Assembly: GCA_021613535.1 (NCBI GenBank)
Contig: CP075492.1
Location: forward strand, 20,212,001-20,276,000
DNA: 64,000 nucleotides
Direction of reading: 5' to 3'
From: Adineta vaga
Taxonomy: Eukaryota > Rotifera
Shown here piece by piece: positions 22,898-36,005 of this stretch (its first letter is position 1; each line of letters opens with the position of its first letter). The notes below the pieces were generated by a model. The model was not told the origin of the DNA. It did no database searches and saw only the letters and a program-made list of their open reading frames with translations. The translations under genes and the position numbers were made by a program.

Positions 22898-23938
22898 GCT
22901 ATTTTATTATATTATTATATTATTATTATTATTGCTATTATTTATTATATTATTATATATTATTATTATTATATTATTTCATTATCACATCATCATCATC
23001 ATCATCATCATCATCATGAAATGAACCTAAGCAAGTGCTACAAATTATCTTATGATGATTGAACAGCGAGGAAAATTGCGTGTTGTGAGAAGGAAATGGT
23101 TACGGCATGAGCTATGTATCGATGTGAGAGTATCAGGTGTATATATATAATATCTAATCAATACATTGAGGTTATTTTCCAAAGAAAACTCGGGATCGAA
23201 CGACGTGAAAAATCCCAGGAAACATTATTTCACTATAAAAAAACGAAGAAATCATCAGAAGAATATGCTCAACGTATACAACGAAGAACGATAGGAAAAT
23301 CCGAAAAAGTATATCAATGACCGGAGAGAAGAATGCAATGACGTCAGTGGAAAGTGACACAGGTACATGTGCATGAAGTGAATCGAATCTATGTTAGCTG
23401 CCGCTCGACAAATTTGTTCTTGTTGCAAATATATATGTCAACTTGTGGTAACATAAAAAACAAGTGTAGATTGAAAACAAACTAGCTAATTGAACTTGTC
23501 TCTCACAGTCTTACAATGTGTTTTGCGAAGAAACACAATACTGCAGAAAACTCTGACGAGATGATAGCAGGCCAAGTTGATGTCGCTTTCGGATCTTCTC
23601 AATATAATACTAGAATCTCCATCATATCGTCTTCGTATGAATGAGTCTATTGAAGATCAAATTCAGATGACATCGTGTTGACACGAGGTATATACATATA
23701 ACTCTATTCTATGGGGTCCGCCTGAACCCCAAACGGCGAAAACACGATGGTTGATATTCCGACCTATTTCAGCTAATTAATTCTGTTTGAATTGAAGAAA
23801 CTAATACTATCGAAAGATTATGTTAACTCTCTACAATGCATATCTAGAAGGGTAGAGATATATCGATTACTCTGAGAAAATTAAATGGAGTCATAAGTGC
23901 TCTGGGGTCTGTTCGGACCCCAGGTGGTAGGATGAGGG
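22293..23938. mobile_element. Non-autonomous piggyBac-type element in TTAA, unit 2
   Basis: Copy of 8575-10130, flanked by TTAA at 22289-22292 and 23939-23942, with the same CCCTCATCCTACCACCT inverted ends; 90 bp longer because of its microsatellite. Confidence 0.85.
22500..23017. repeat. Compound trinucleotide microsatellite, unit 2
   Basis: Same TTC, TTA/GCT, CAT order as in unit 1 but longer, and with its 27-bp period broken in the second half by single-base losses. Confidence 0.95.
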
Positions 23939-24138
23939 TTAAGAACATAATAATTAACAGAAAGAAAAAAAAGAAATATCATAATGTTCTTTAAATCTAG
24001 ACATTATAAGTAAATACTATTTTTGATCTTTTATTTTCTTAGTTATCAATCTTCTTCAAAAGTTAAGAAGTAATCAAACTATGTTCTGTAATTATATAAT
24101 TAAAAGTCAAAATAATGTCACATTTAGTTAATTAATAT

Positions 24139-27100
24139 CTATGATTTCACTAAATATTTAACCATTTTACGCCAATCGTATCTACCAGGATATCTTGCAC
24201 TTACAAAGAACACATGATCTACTCTTTTAAGACCAAGTTCGTTTATTTCTTTGTCAATTTGCTTGTGTAGTTTTGGTTTTTCTTCTTCAGAGACCATGTC
24301 ATAGTGATTGACCACAATAGCATAGTGTAATTTAATATCACCCATTAATTTCATTAGACTTGAATTTTCTTTCACTGTATGTTTAATAATAATAAGACGT
24401 CGTTGAAGTCCTTTCAAGAAGGATATATATTGCATAGACATATACGACACTTCATCATTTGCGCCAGGCACATCCCAAATAACAAAACCGATACGCTCAT
24501 ATGGTGTCAGTTTGGTCGTTGTTTCACTGTAGCCGGTTTCAGCTACATTTTCTCCAAGAAGACTGTTGAGCATAGTCGATTTGCCTGTTGATGTTAAACC
24601 GAAAAGAGCAATATGATTGCCTGTCATTTCGATTGGTTTAACTTCTCTAGATAATTCAGTAATAGTATCGGCCACTTTTGGTTTTGTTTGAGTTAGACTT
24701 TCATATGAGTTGGTTTGTATTTCTCTCAGTCTTGTCATAATGTCTGGGTCACGATTCAGTATCGCTTCATGCTCTGTAGCATATTTGGTCAGATACTTTA
24801 AAAGATTTTGAATTAAATAACCTAGAATAACACATCAAACTATAATATTTTGTAAAGTTTTAGTATACTCAACTTTCAAAGCTACATTTTATCGAAAATT
24901 TCCGTTACTTGCCATGGTTTTTGAAAACAAAAGAAAAACACACTAAGACAAGTCACATCTATTTTATGATGTAGAATGAAGTTCTTTTGTGAAACACAAA
25001 CTGAAAAGAATGTAGAAATGTATGGAGAAGAAATTTTGAACTCAACACTGCCTTCCTCTTCCCACAGACGAAACAGACAATATTAATTAGTGTTTAACTA
25101 ATATTTAACAAATTTTCATTGGTGGTTAATAAATATCAAGCTAATAATAAAAAATGAAATGGAATTATGAGCGCAGACCGCTATCGACAAGACTTTAGCC
25201 ACATATGTAGTATTTGCTGCGGAACTACTATAAAAAATGGCTCACGTTAAGAGAAACACTATTGATGACCTTTCGAAATTTATCGTAATCTTTTATAATA
25301 TCTTGTCTATAATCACGAATATATACAAGTAACGCTCGTCAGAAGACTCGCTCAGCTCTTTCTCGTAGAAACGCATCTTCTAAATATAATCATTGAAGAA
25401 ACGTTTAGAGGAACAGATCTCTCTCCATGTAATCAACTTAGTACAGACTCGTCTAACGATCAGCAGTGCACATCGTCATAATGAATTACTTTTCACTCTT
25501 AACCTTAGTGGTCGCAACTAGGCTTGGAACAACTGTCAATCGTGTTGATACTGAATAGCCATTCTAATGCAACTGTCTGAGAGCGTTTCATTCCCTACTA
25601 CCACTTTTCTACATATTTCGTATGTGACCTCCATTTTTAGAGTACTGCTGAGCCTTTGCTAATAGCGCGGGTTCAGACACTTTTAGTTGGTTTCCTCAAC
25701 CAGACTCTCGCCTCTCCTTAATGAAGACGCCTGTCCAAGGTAGTGACTAATATTTGAGCATGCTTTTCGGGGCGCTGTATGAGATTCGACTTCCCAACAT
25801 TCAGAAACCCCAAAATATGCACTTTTTCCATAAGTTAATTCTGATTGGCTGTTCGCAGTTGCCCTTAGCAACTGCTTGGGCTGTGCATCATGCGACCAGT
25901 TCGACCTCGGATTCAGGTTCCCCGCATCGAGAAACCTCAGAGAATGTACTTTTTCCAAAACTCGATTCTGATCGGCTGTTCACAGTTGTCCCTAGCAACA
26001 CCCTTAGCAACGGGTCATGCAGTCAGCCGGACATCGGATTTGAGTTTCTCGCATCGCAAAACCTCGAAATAAGCACTTTTCTCAAAGCTCGATTCTGATT
26101 GGCTGTTCTCGGTTGTCCTTGGCAACCGCTCAAGCCGTGAGTCATGTGACCAGCCCGACCTCGAATTTGAGTTACGTGTATTGAAAAAACCCAGAATATG
26201 CATTTTTTCATGACTCGATTCTGATTGGCTGTTCACAGTTGTCCCTAGCAACCGCTCAGCACGTGAGTCATGTGACCATCCCGACCTCGAATTCGAGTTT
26301 TCCGCATCGAGAGATCCCTATCTATGCACTTCTCTCAAAGCTCGATTCTCATTGGCTGTCCATGGTTACCCTTAATAACGGCCTCACGATGGGTCACGTG
26401 ACCTTTTTGACCTCAAATTCGAACTCCTCGCATAGAGAAACCTCAGAAAATGCACTTTTCCCAAAACTCGATTCTGATTGGCTGTTCGCGGTTGCCTCTA
26501 GCAATGGGTCACGTGATCCATCGGACCTCGGATTCGAACTCCCCGCATCGGAAAACCCTAGGTGATATCCTTTCCTGAAAATCTAATTTCGATGTTTTTT
26601 TGACCCTGCGGACACACAAACAAGCAAGCAAGCAAACAATTTATGGTTACTGGACTCTTCTCTACGAGAAAGAGAATAACTATAATTTAGGAATCATAAG
26701 TAGAAGCAGCAGTTTCAGAACCCTTTGGTTTACTAGATATGTGCGTTGATCGTCTTTCACATTATAATCTCATAAGGGTCGCGCTAAAAGCTTGTCAACC
26801 CACTATTATTAATCACGAAAAACTTTGCTCATAGCAACTGCAAAGTATGTAAATTGTGTCTTATTCTTATCTTAGTTCAATCGGACCAAAAAACATATTC
26901 GAGCTGGGAAATATCTATGTAGATCATCAAATGGCCAGTTTGGTTTTCTTATAGTACTAAATAATAATAAGTAAAACAAGGAAAGCTGACTTGTCCAGTA
27001 GAACAGTTTCGTATATTAGAGTTTAAAAATAGTCTTTTTATATAATATTTTGTGTAGACAATTGAAATCAGATGATCGGATATTGTTATAGAGAATATCA

Positions 27101-27619
27101 CAGTGTATCTTTTGATAAAAAGTTATTTTGCAAAGATTAATTATAAATGTGAAATTAATAAAAATATTGAGAAGCTCACCTTTTATGAGCGACTCATTAA
27201 CTCATAAGAAATTGAGCATTTTGTTAGTTAGAATTACTATAGATACATGTTGAAGATACGCATAGATATGATTCAGGAGTATTTCTGTTCTGTTGAAAGA
27301 CAGCAAAGTTTTTGAGACCGAGCACAGCAGTCGAGTTTACTCATAGAAGTCTATCAATAGATCTGTTCTCTACTATCAAAAATGATTCTATTGTGTTTCA
27401 TATTTTATTTTCACAAACTTCACTTCAAACTTGTAATAGAAATTTCATAATAAATCTAGTACAAAACAAATACGTAGTTTATCTCAGAAAGTTTTCAGCT
27501 ATTTTAGTTTCCTCGTTTTCATGATAAAGACCATTTAACTACTTACCTGACTTTTCGGTAGCAATCTCGACCAAATTTTCAATAGTTCTATCGAGCCATG
27601 GAATGGTTGTGCCAGTCAT
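24139..27619 (-). CDS. IRG-like P-loop GTPase B, unit 2 (exons 24139-24821 and 27547-27619)
   Basis: Same 251-aa product as the unit 1 gene, including the NHYD variant of the NKxD motif. Intron 24822-27546 (2725 bp, the same length as in unit 1). The first exon lies across the boundary with unit 3, so a B gene in this array always takes its first exon from the neighbouring unit as defined here. Confidence 0.7.
25754..26588. repeat. 127-bp minisatellite with CCAAT/X-box/E-box-like sites, unit 2
   Basis: Copy of 11946-12780; no difference seen by eye. Confidence 0.85.
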
Positions 27620-28293
27620 AGTGAATAGTATAGTAAAACGAATAAGCAATAGATTATGATTGCTTTAAACGATAAATTCATTTACATATAAACGCATATT
27701 CTTAGGAAAATGTCATGTTCTAATTGGTATTTTCCCGACAAAATGATTATGAAAATTTTATAACTCATCAATGGATTTCTCCATCTGACTCATTTTGCAA
27801 GAGTAATCCAATAGAAAATAAAAGAAGGATTTCTTTCTTGTTGTTTTTGTCAAACACCCTGCATAATGTAGCTCTGACTCAAAGGAATGAGCGCTAAAGA
27901 GAGAACAAATTGCAATGAAAATGTGCAATTATTCATCCAATGATTACCAAAAACAAATACATCGAATCAATATCTATTGATATTCGTCATTGATGCGATT
28001 GACAAAAAGGAAAAAAACAACAAATATCGTTTATGTCATAAAGCATGGATTGCATCACAAATGATGATAACAAAAATGCAAGGCCTCGAGGAAACATCCA
28101 ATATCTTTCTATTGTTTATTTAAGTAGAGACCAACAAGAAGCCATCGAATTTACCTAAATGCATTTGTATATCCGAGTTTTGAAAAAAGAAAATTCCAAT
28201 CAATATTGTGCCTATTTATACCAATCGTTAATCTGATTATAACCAAGCAAAATCAACTAACTGCTATTTCTAATTATACAATCCAACTACAAT
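27620..28293. promoter_or_regulatory. Shared promoter of the divergent GTPase B/A pair, unit 3
   Basis: Same 674-bp interval, between the GTPase B exon 1 at 27547-27619 and the GTPase A start at 28294. Confidence 0.45.
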
Positions 28294-29460
28294 ATGACTC
28301 AAGCTTCGACTACATGGGCTGATGTAGAATATGCAAAAGCAAGAGAACCTATAATGGCACGACAACGTAAGCAAGTAAACTTTCTTAATTTTAGATCATT
28401 TTAGTCATAGAATCAGATTTTAAATCACTTGTACTTAAACGAGTTTTCTTCATAGTTAAGGAGAGACGTGAGGATATATTCTTCGTTCTTAAATTTGATT
28501 ACATTGAAGGAACTAAATCGATTCTATAATGCAGCTGACTCATTTGATGCAACACTATTATCAAATATGAAAAATAATAAGTGAGAAAAAATTGCATGAT
28601 TTTTTTTCCTCCTTATTCAATGTATAATCAAGAGTATAGTTGCATTTTGATAAAGTATGATATATGAAAAATGTAAACGTAGAAGAAATATTCTAAATTT
28701 TCCAGAAAAATGTTCGCAATAAAAACAAATTCTATTTTGTTCATTATTCTTCATAGGTCCCGATCAAGCTGATATGGTTGAGAAAATACTCGTAGAATTG
28801 CATCGGTATTATCATCAACATAGTGATTTACTTCAAGATTTTGAACGTTTTAATGATAATATCAAAAGAATGAATATCGCTTGTTTCGAGACTCTTGCTG
28901 CAGAAGATAAGGGTTTAACAGATACTCTCATTGAATTAGCAAAGAAAACTGAACCGGTTGTATTGCCAGACAATAGCTTTGCTTTCTTCGGTTTGACATC
29001 AACCGGCAAGTCAAGTATACTCAATGGGATTCTACGAAAACAAGTAGCTGAAACAGGTTACGGTGAAACGACAACAGAAATAAGACCATATTACGGTACA
29101 AATTTTTTCATTTGGGATATTCCCGGTAAAAATGATGAGGTATCATATATGACAATATCATCTATATCATTCTGGAAGGGGCTAAAAGAACGTCTCATTG
29201 TTATTGAATCGACATTGAAGGAAAATTGCAGCATGATGAAATTAATGGATGCTATTGGATTACATTATGATATTGTAGTCAACAAGTTTGATATCATCAA
29301 TCCAGAGCAACAACAAAAACTTCGTCAAAAAATCCAGGATGAAATAGTCGCACTCGGTTTGAAAAGAGTCGATCATGTATTTTTCATTAGTGCACATTAT
29401 CCAGACAAGTTTCCTGACTGGGAAAAAATGGTTAATTATTTGACAAATCTAAGCAAATAA
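28294..29460 (+). CDS. IRG-like P-loop GTPase A, unit 3 (intact)
   Basis: Exons 28294-28366 and 28757-29460, 258 aa, identical product to 14486-15653. This unit has no GTPase B body to its right, since the array ends first. Confidence 0.8.
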
Positions 29461-29591
29461 ACATAAGTGTTTTCATTTTAATGTATTCCCTTTTTTTGCA
29501 ATACATTTTTGAAAAATAAAAAGAACTCATACATCTTTAAGAGGATACTCAAGAAAATACTAGTCATCATACATTCGATAATTTGTTTATT

Positions 29592-31266
29592 CCCTCGACT
29601 GTAGAGAGGGTCATATGAAAAAAATAGTTTGTTTCTGTGTGGGTCAGGGGTCATAGGTGAAAAAAACATCGAAAACTGGTTTTTACCAAAAGTGATTCTA
29701 TGAGGTTTGCCGGTGTCGTGAAGATGAAACCAGCTAAGTTAAAGCAGTGATGCAGGGTAGATAGGAGTAATGGTACAAGTCCTTGGGATCAGCAAAACGT
29801 CGAAGTTTCGTATCCGACAAAAGTGACTGCTGGAGGTTTGTTCAGTCGGGCAACGAAAACTAATGGATGTTGTATTCTGAGGCGATGTGAAGCAGTGGCG
29901 TATCCAGGATTTTTGGAGCACGGACAACTCTCTGCTTAAACTCAATTGAAAACGGGGCATGCGTGGTCAGTTCAAAATCTCACTAGGCAATAGTTTGTCT
30001 TCTCTTTCGATCACAAGCCGGAAATGTCAAAACAGGACACTGCGGCGCAGAAAATTTCCCGCTAAAGCTCAAACTGACGACCAGAAGAAAGCTCTTACCC
30101 CTCCCTAGATCTCGTGTTGGTTTACACAGAACCGTTTGCATTCCTCAAGCTAACACCTTGCTAGTAGCTTTAACTATTTGTCAGCGCTAGGAATACCAGT
30201 TTCTCCACTGAGACTTCGAGCAATAAATTTCAAGAGACTGTTGAGTGGCGGTGGTTGGAATGTGTGAGAGTGGATGAAGATGGGTGGGCGTGGGTGAAAA
30301 TAGCTAGGGCTGGGTAGAAATGGGTGGGGTAGGTGAAAATAGATGGGATCGTGGAATTCGGTTGATGCAGGCGAAAATTGGTATCAGTGGGTGAAAGTCG
30401 TAGGATGTTGGTAACTGTGGCCGCAGAGTTGGATGGGGATGTGGTTCTGGTGTGAATATTCCCTCGACTCTAAGGGAGTCATATCACAAAATAGTTTGTG
30501 TGTCTGTGTCAAGGTGAAATGTTAGGAGCACTTCCACTAGTAAGGTGTGGTTGAAATGGGTGGGAGTGAGTGAAACACTCTGGATGAGGGTGTGGGTGAC
30601 ACTTCAGGGGTGTGGGTAGGGATGGTGTGGTTACATATAGGAGAGAGTGGATGAAATAGCTTCGAGATGGTTTTGATGGATAGAAATGGGTGAGAATGGG
30701 TGGACTGGGTGGGCATTGGTGAAAATGGTTGGGATGAGTGGGGTTGTGAGAAAGCGGGTGAAAGTCGGTGAGTGTGGGCGAAAAGGGGTTGAGATAGAAT
30801 CGGGTGTGTGAGTAAGAGTGTGTAAGGATCCCAGGTTAGCAAAGATGTGTTTGAAGTGAGGTAATCCTCGTGGTGCAAGAGCCGAGTAGAAATATCTGGG
30901 GACTCTGATAGGTGAGGAAACTGACTAACGCGATTTGGGTGGGGCGTTGCGCAGTGATTAGTAGGACACTGGATGGTGGTAGTGAATACTGATCCGAGAT
31001 TATTAACTGTGTCCTTACAGAGGAGGTGCGGTTTGAATGGTCTTGACCGAGTAGAAACAGAACTCGATCGATATTGGGCGAACTTTGGATATGAAGAAGT
31101 GTATAATGAGAGTTGAGTCGCCTTTACAGGCGGTTTGCAGTGACTCTCATCTGGAAAAAGGGTCTGTGCCGCGTTTATTCGTTTGAGGAAGTGGATATCT
31201 GATGGCGTTTGTGTGAGTTGGCGAAGAAAACAAAAGAAACCGTATATCTGCCTCCACAGTCGAGGG
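29592..31266. mobile_element. GT-rich repeat element with CCCTCGACTG ends, unit 3
   Basis: Copy of 2064-3739, one base shorter. Confidence 0.4.
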
Positions 31267-31587
31267 TGAAGTGAGTCGAGACGACGAACGTTACTTGTAG
31301 CTAGAATGCCTCAGAAATATTCAAAGATTATTATAAAAGAAGTTTCCAATTCTATGCTATGTCTACAACATTAGAGAGGCAGTAGTTATCTTCTTTTGGT
31401 GACAATGCATTCTGTGACTGATCTTGCAGAAGATTTTGAAAATGTAAAAATGAATTTCTAAGTTTATTCATTTGAAAGAGATGGTATATATTCTTGTTCG
31501 TTACAATTATTTTGTTCACTGGAATTTACCAAAATATTTCTCTGTTTCTATCTCTTGCTCTCTTTACAACGAAACTTCAGCTATCTT

Positions 31588-31642
31588 CACAATGAGCCAT
31601 GTTCACAATTCGCTTATAAGCCATCCGACAGCAAAACTGTGC

Positions 31643-31681
<39 letters not shown>

Positions 31682-32396
31682 ACTACTATATGCGGCTTAT
31701 CTCTCTTCATCTTTTTCTTCGACTGTAGAGAAAGAAGATGCTCATGGTTACCAAATAATAACGTCATTCTCTTTTTATCTTCTATTATCTTTGATCTATT
31801 CTCTTCCTTCCGAATCAATGAACATAGACAAACTTGTTGCAGAAAATAGGAAATAATCACGATTTATCATATCATTCTTACTGATAAGTTGCAGTTGTTC
31901 TTGTGAGAAAAGTCTCGAGTCAACTACGGCTGGAAGTAGATTTATCAATATTAACAAATTCAAACATACTAGAACGACAATCACATTCTTATTTATTTCA
32001 AACATAGCTCAAAAACTCCTCTAAGAAATAAACATCATATACAGTAAAAAACTAGCTATGAATCGTGATCATCTTGAGTAAAGAAACTATTCATCTATTT
32101 ACTTTTTATATGATTGAAAAAATAAAAATCATCATTTTCCTATTTTCTGCAACAAGTTTGTCTATGTTCATTGATTCGGAAGGAAGAGAATAGATCAAAG
32201 ATAATAGAAGATAAAAAGAGAATGACGTTATTATTTGGTAACCATGAGCATCTTCTTTCTCTACAGTCGAAGAAAAAGATGAAGAGAGATAAGCCGCATA
32301 TAGTAGTATATTCTCTCTCTCTCTCTCTCTCTCTCAAGGCACAGTTTTGCTGTCGGATGGCTTATAAGCGATTGGTAAACATGGCTCATTATTGTG
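31588..32396. repeat. Large inverted repeat, unit 3
   Basis: Copy of 4061-4872 with a shorter CT tract in the right arm. Confidence 0.85.
31796..32005 (-). CDS. Hypothetical 69-aa signal-peptide ORF, unit 3
   Basis: Identical to 4267-4476. Confidence 0.3.
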   Translation of the reverse strand: MFEINKNVIVVLVCLNLLILINLLPAVVDSRLFSQEQLQLISKNDMINRDYFLFSATSLSMFIDSEGRE

Positions 32397-32668
32397 TCGG
32401 CTGGAGTTTACCTAAATATTTCTTTCTTTCTACCTTTTTCCTTCCTTACAACGAAACTTGACTCATCCTCACACGATTATTGTGTTGACTGGAAGTTACC
32501 AGAATATTTGTCTCTTTTTACCTTTTTCTCTCTTTCCAACGAAACTTGATTTGTCGTTGTTACAGCCACAGCCAATACACACACACTCTCTCTCTCTCTC
32601 TCTCTCTCTTGTCGTGTTCTCTCTCTCTTGTTCTCGGTGATATCTTTCCCTCGTTGTCTTTGTTCAAG

Positions 32669-32730
32669 GTGATATCATCTCGGATGATATCATCCCTCTT
32701 TCTCTCCGTCGAGTATATAAACATGTGTGT
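32669..32730 (+). promoter_or_regulatory. Palindrome + TATA promoter module of peptide A, unit 3
   Basis: Half sites 32669-32694, TATATAAA 32714-32721. Confidence 0.65.
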
Positions 32731-33099
32731 TTTCCACTCAGGTTCGGTTCGATCTGTCCTCTCTTTTCTTTTAAATAAAGGTATCGGTCGGGCCTCGCTC
32801 GTTCTCTCACAACATCACGTCTCTCTCGTTCCGCTCTCCCATGACCACTCTAATAGTCGTCACAATGATTTTGTTGTCTGGAATTTACCAAAGTATTTGT
32901 CCCTTTTTACCTTTTTCTCTGTCGAAACGGTAGTGAAATTACAAAACAATGATGGTATAAAATACGTTGATTTTGCTTCCGAACACTCATTCGAAGCATT
33001 CTTCTGCCTCGTACACACGAAACAGCAAGGCAATGTAAGTAGATAAATAGAATTCATTGACTTTCTTAATTCTATAATAATATTTTAATTCTAGAAACA

Positions 33100-33303
33100 A
33101 TGTTCACACAAAAGTTTGCAATAATAATCTTTTTCCTATTATCGATTTCGTTAGTCTCAGATGCTGGGCCTGCAGCCTACATGGCGTGTCTTATTAGCTG
33201 TTCTGCCACATGCTCATCAACAACGCTATTTTATGGTAGCCCAGCATGTCTTGCAGCATGCACATCAGCGTGTTCACCATTATTGGCTGTTCCAGTACTA
33301 TAA
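33100..33303 (+). CDS. Small secreted Cys-rich peptide A, unit 3
   Basis: Identical 67-aa product to 5599-5802; leader intron 33035-33094. Confidence 0.75.
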   Translation: MFTQKFAIIIFFLLSISLVSDAGPAAYMACLISCSATCSSTTLFYGSPACLAACTSACSPLLAVPVL

Positions 33304-34238
33304 CTGAATTTAAATAACAACTATTCTATTCCTTATTTATTATGCTTGCTTTCTCTTTAAAATATTCTATTAACAATCATTTTAATCCTGATTTTTAATT
33401 CTTGGTTTTTGTTTAAAATAAAAAGCAATTGCAAAAAGCCACGGGTTGTCCGCTAGTAACACACTCACGTTCCGACAACTTTATATTCGAATTTTTGCAA
33501 AACAACTGAACATAGAGTCGCAATATTGTGTGCATAGATGTATCTTTTTAAGCTCATTAATGCGTAACAGTTTCATCTCAATTTGACTTAATAGTTTATG
33601 TTTCATAAGAAAAATACATGCCAGTAACGCAGTCATCCAAACGACCCTCTTTTTTTCGACTGGATGAAAAAAGACTAAAAGAAAAAGTGCCGAAAGAATA
33701 AGTGTAGAAAAAAAACTGTGTGGAAAAGAAAATATAGAAGAGGAAAAATATCGAATATTAAAACATCTAAATAAGACTTGATATATATATATATATATAA
33801 AGTGATAAATTTGATTACATAGATGAAAAAGTAACTATAAAAGATAATAAAAACTGAGACGAAATGTCAGTTCACATAAATTAGAAAGTTCGCTAATTCG
33901 CCATCCACCTCTCCTGAGAAGCGAGCGTATATATATTTAAATCAAAAGCGGAAAGAACCCATGAACGATAGGAACAATCCAACTACACATATGTTAACAT
34001 ACAGAAAGAAGGGAAAGAAAGAAAGGAAAAGAAAAGAAAACACATGGAAATGTCCATATGATCGAAGGACATGAAGAACATAACATACATCCTAACACAT
34101 ACGATAATGATTGTTCATTTTCTTTTTGATTTAATATTTTTAGAAAAAATAACATAAAATAATCCATCGAGAAGTTCGTTAGTATTAATACCATCATTAT
34201 TATACTGAATATATAAAGTATCAATTCAATGTTGAATA

Positions 34239-34890
34239 CAGTGTTGCCACCTTTTGCCCTCGAAAAGCAAAAATGATCTGTAAAAAGCAGAAAATGACAG
34301 AGTTTCAATTGTTAAAGAGCAGAAGAAAAGAGAAAGTGTTTTTTAATGTCAAACTATGGTTTAAGCTCAGCTATAATAAAATAATAAGAAAGTTTAGCAT
34401 TATATTTTATATTCTAGTGCACAAAATCAAAAAAACGACATTAAACAGATAAATGCATTTATTAAACATTTTTCTTAAACATATATTTTTTATCTGACCT
34501 TAATAGCTTTCAATATATCCTGGTTCGATAATATATACTTGTACATATTAGTACATTTTCAAGTAGCATTCAAACATATTTTTAATTCAGCTGACACTAA
34601 TTCTTTTGTTATACAGTTCCGCTTGTCATTTACTAAATATTGCATTTGTGAAAATACAGATTCAACATAAGTATTACCGCAACGTAATGAAAATAAAAAA
34701 CATAAGAGTTTTTAAAATTTGGTGATAGAGTAAGAGAAAGTAATAACATCCAGAGTTGATCAGATCTTACAATCTGACTTTGTATATTAAATGATTATTT
34801 TGACAAAAAGATCGGTTAAAATATTGAGAGTTTTCATTGAAAACATAAAAGATAAAAAAATCCGAAAAGTAGAAGAGGTGGCAAACACTG
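34239..34890 (-). mobile_element. Decayed hAT transposon, unit 3
   Basis: Copy of 6737-7385. Its right end has an extra A (GGCAAACACTG), so the TIR is no longer perfect here. Confidence 0.75.
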
Positions 34891-35320
34891 CTCACACTCT
34901 CAACTTGAGAGTGTGAGTGTAGGTGTGAGGAGAGGGAGGAAGCTGTGGGTATGTGTCTTTTCTCTATATTTCATTGACGTTCACCCCACGTTGTACTTCT
35001 TTTATTTAGTTTTGCGTTGTTTCATTGTCTCACACTATTATCTCTGTAAAACTTTGTTACTTTCTTCTCACAGCATCAGAAGATGAATTGACTATGTTTT
35101 TCTTTAAGTTTCGTCTGATATTTTCATATTTTCATCTATCCTCCTGTCTTTACTGTTGTGATTTTGCATATTCATTTTTAAATACCAGTAAATTCCAATA
35201 TACATTTCGTGATTTATTAAACAAATAAATAAAAATCTTAAAACAACATGTGTTCTTCTTCTCGATTAATCTTTTATATAAAGATATATTGAAAGTATTG
35301 TCTGAGTTACCAAAAAGTCA

Positions 35321-35512
35321 TCATGGTGTTGGAGCTGATAAAAGCGGTGCACATATTCTCGAACAGCCTGCAGTGCCTAGTGTCACTCCCCAAAACGAGG
35401 CACCTGCCGTGCATGCTGCCATACATGATGAATATGCTGCTGGACCGGCATTTGCAACTGCTATAGATCCAATTAATAGAATTAGTATGATATTTCGAAG
35501 AACGAAGTTCAT
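35321..35512 (-). CDS. Small secreted Cys-rich peptide B, unit 3 (intact)
   Basis: Identical 63-aa product to 21524-21715. Its promoter module ends only 25 bp from the Tigger-like element that terminates the array. Confidence 0.75.
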   Translation of the reverse strand: MNFVLRNIILILLIGSIAVANAGPAAYSSCMAACTAGASFWGVTLGTAGCSRICAPLLSAPTP

Positions 35513-35920
35513 TTTCAGTATCTAAATAAAATAATAAATCAATATTCTTCTCATCCTCATCTTCACTTCAATGTCTCCTTTTTTCCACATAAAAAGTTTT
35601 GTAAATATATTACCTTTTCTGATGGTTAGCTTGTCGATGTCTAAAACACTTTAGTTAGTATGAATTTAAATAAATAGAAAGTCGTAGTATTTATATATTC
35701 TTCACCTAATGTAGTTGTATACTTTGTAAAAACCAGCGTATTACTCATGGTTAGGGATTTATCCCTGAACGTGAGAGAAGGGAAAGAAAAAGAAATAATG
35801 TTCGATGCGGTTCTTTATTCGTAAATCAAACACAAGTTACATCGAGAGAGAGAGAGAGAGAGAAAGAAAAGAGAGAAGACGAAAGGAAGAGACCGACCAC
35901 AAGATGGAAATTCACACATG

Positions 35921-35981
35921 TTTATATACAGAGAGAAAGACAAAGCGGTAGACGAGATGATATCTAATGATATCATCTTAC
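35921..35981 (-). promoter_or_regulatory. Palindrome + TATA promoter module of peptide B, unit 3
   Basis: TATATAAA (minus) 35921-35928, half sites 35951-35981. Any regulatory sequence further upstream is replaced by the transposon. Confidence 0.65.
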
Positions 35982-36005
35982 AATGGATAAAGAGAAACAC
36001 GACTG

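Larger units (their letters stand above)
13720..27527. repeat. Tandem array unit 2 (13.8 kb)
   Basis: Second full copy of the unit, 13808 bp. It is 89 bp longer than unit 1; the TTA-rich tract (22500-23017 against 8779-9208) explains about 88 bp of that. All coding exons recognised in the unit are open here, so this copy is the best reference for the gene models. Confidence 0.95.
27528..36005. repeat. Tandem array unit 3, truncated
   Basis: Third copy, running from the shared GTPase promoter through peptide B and its promoter module. It stops at 36005, equivalent to about position 8490 of unit 1, where the inverted repeat of a Tigger-like element begins. The piggyBac-type element, GTPase B body and the 127-bp minisatellite of this unit are absent from the window. 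Confidence 0.95.
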
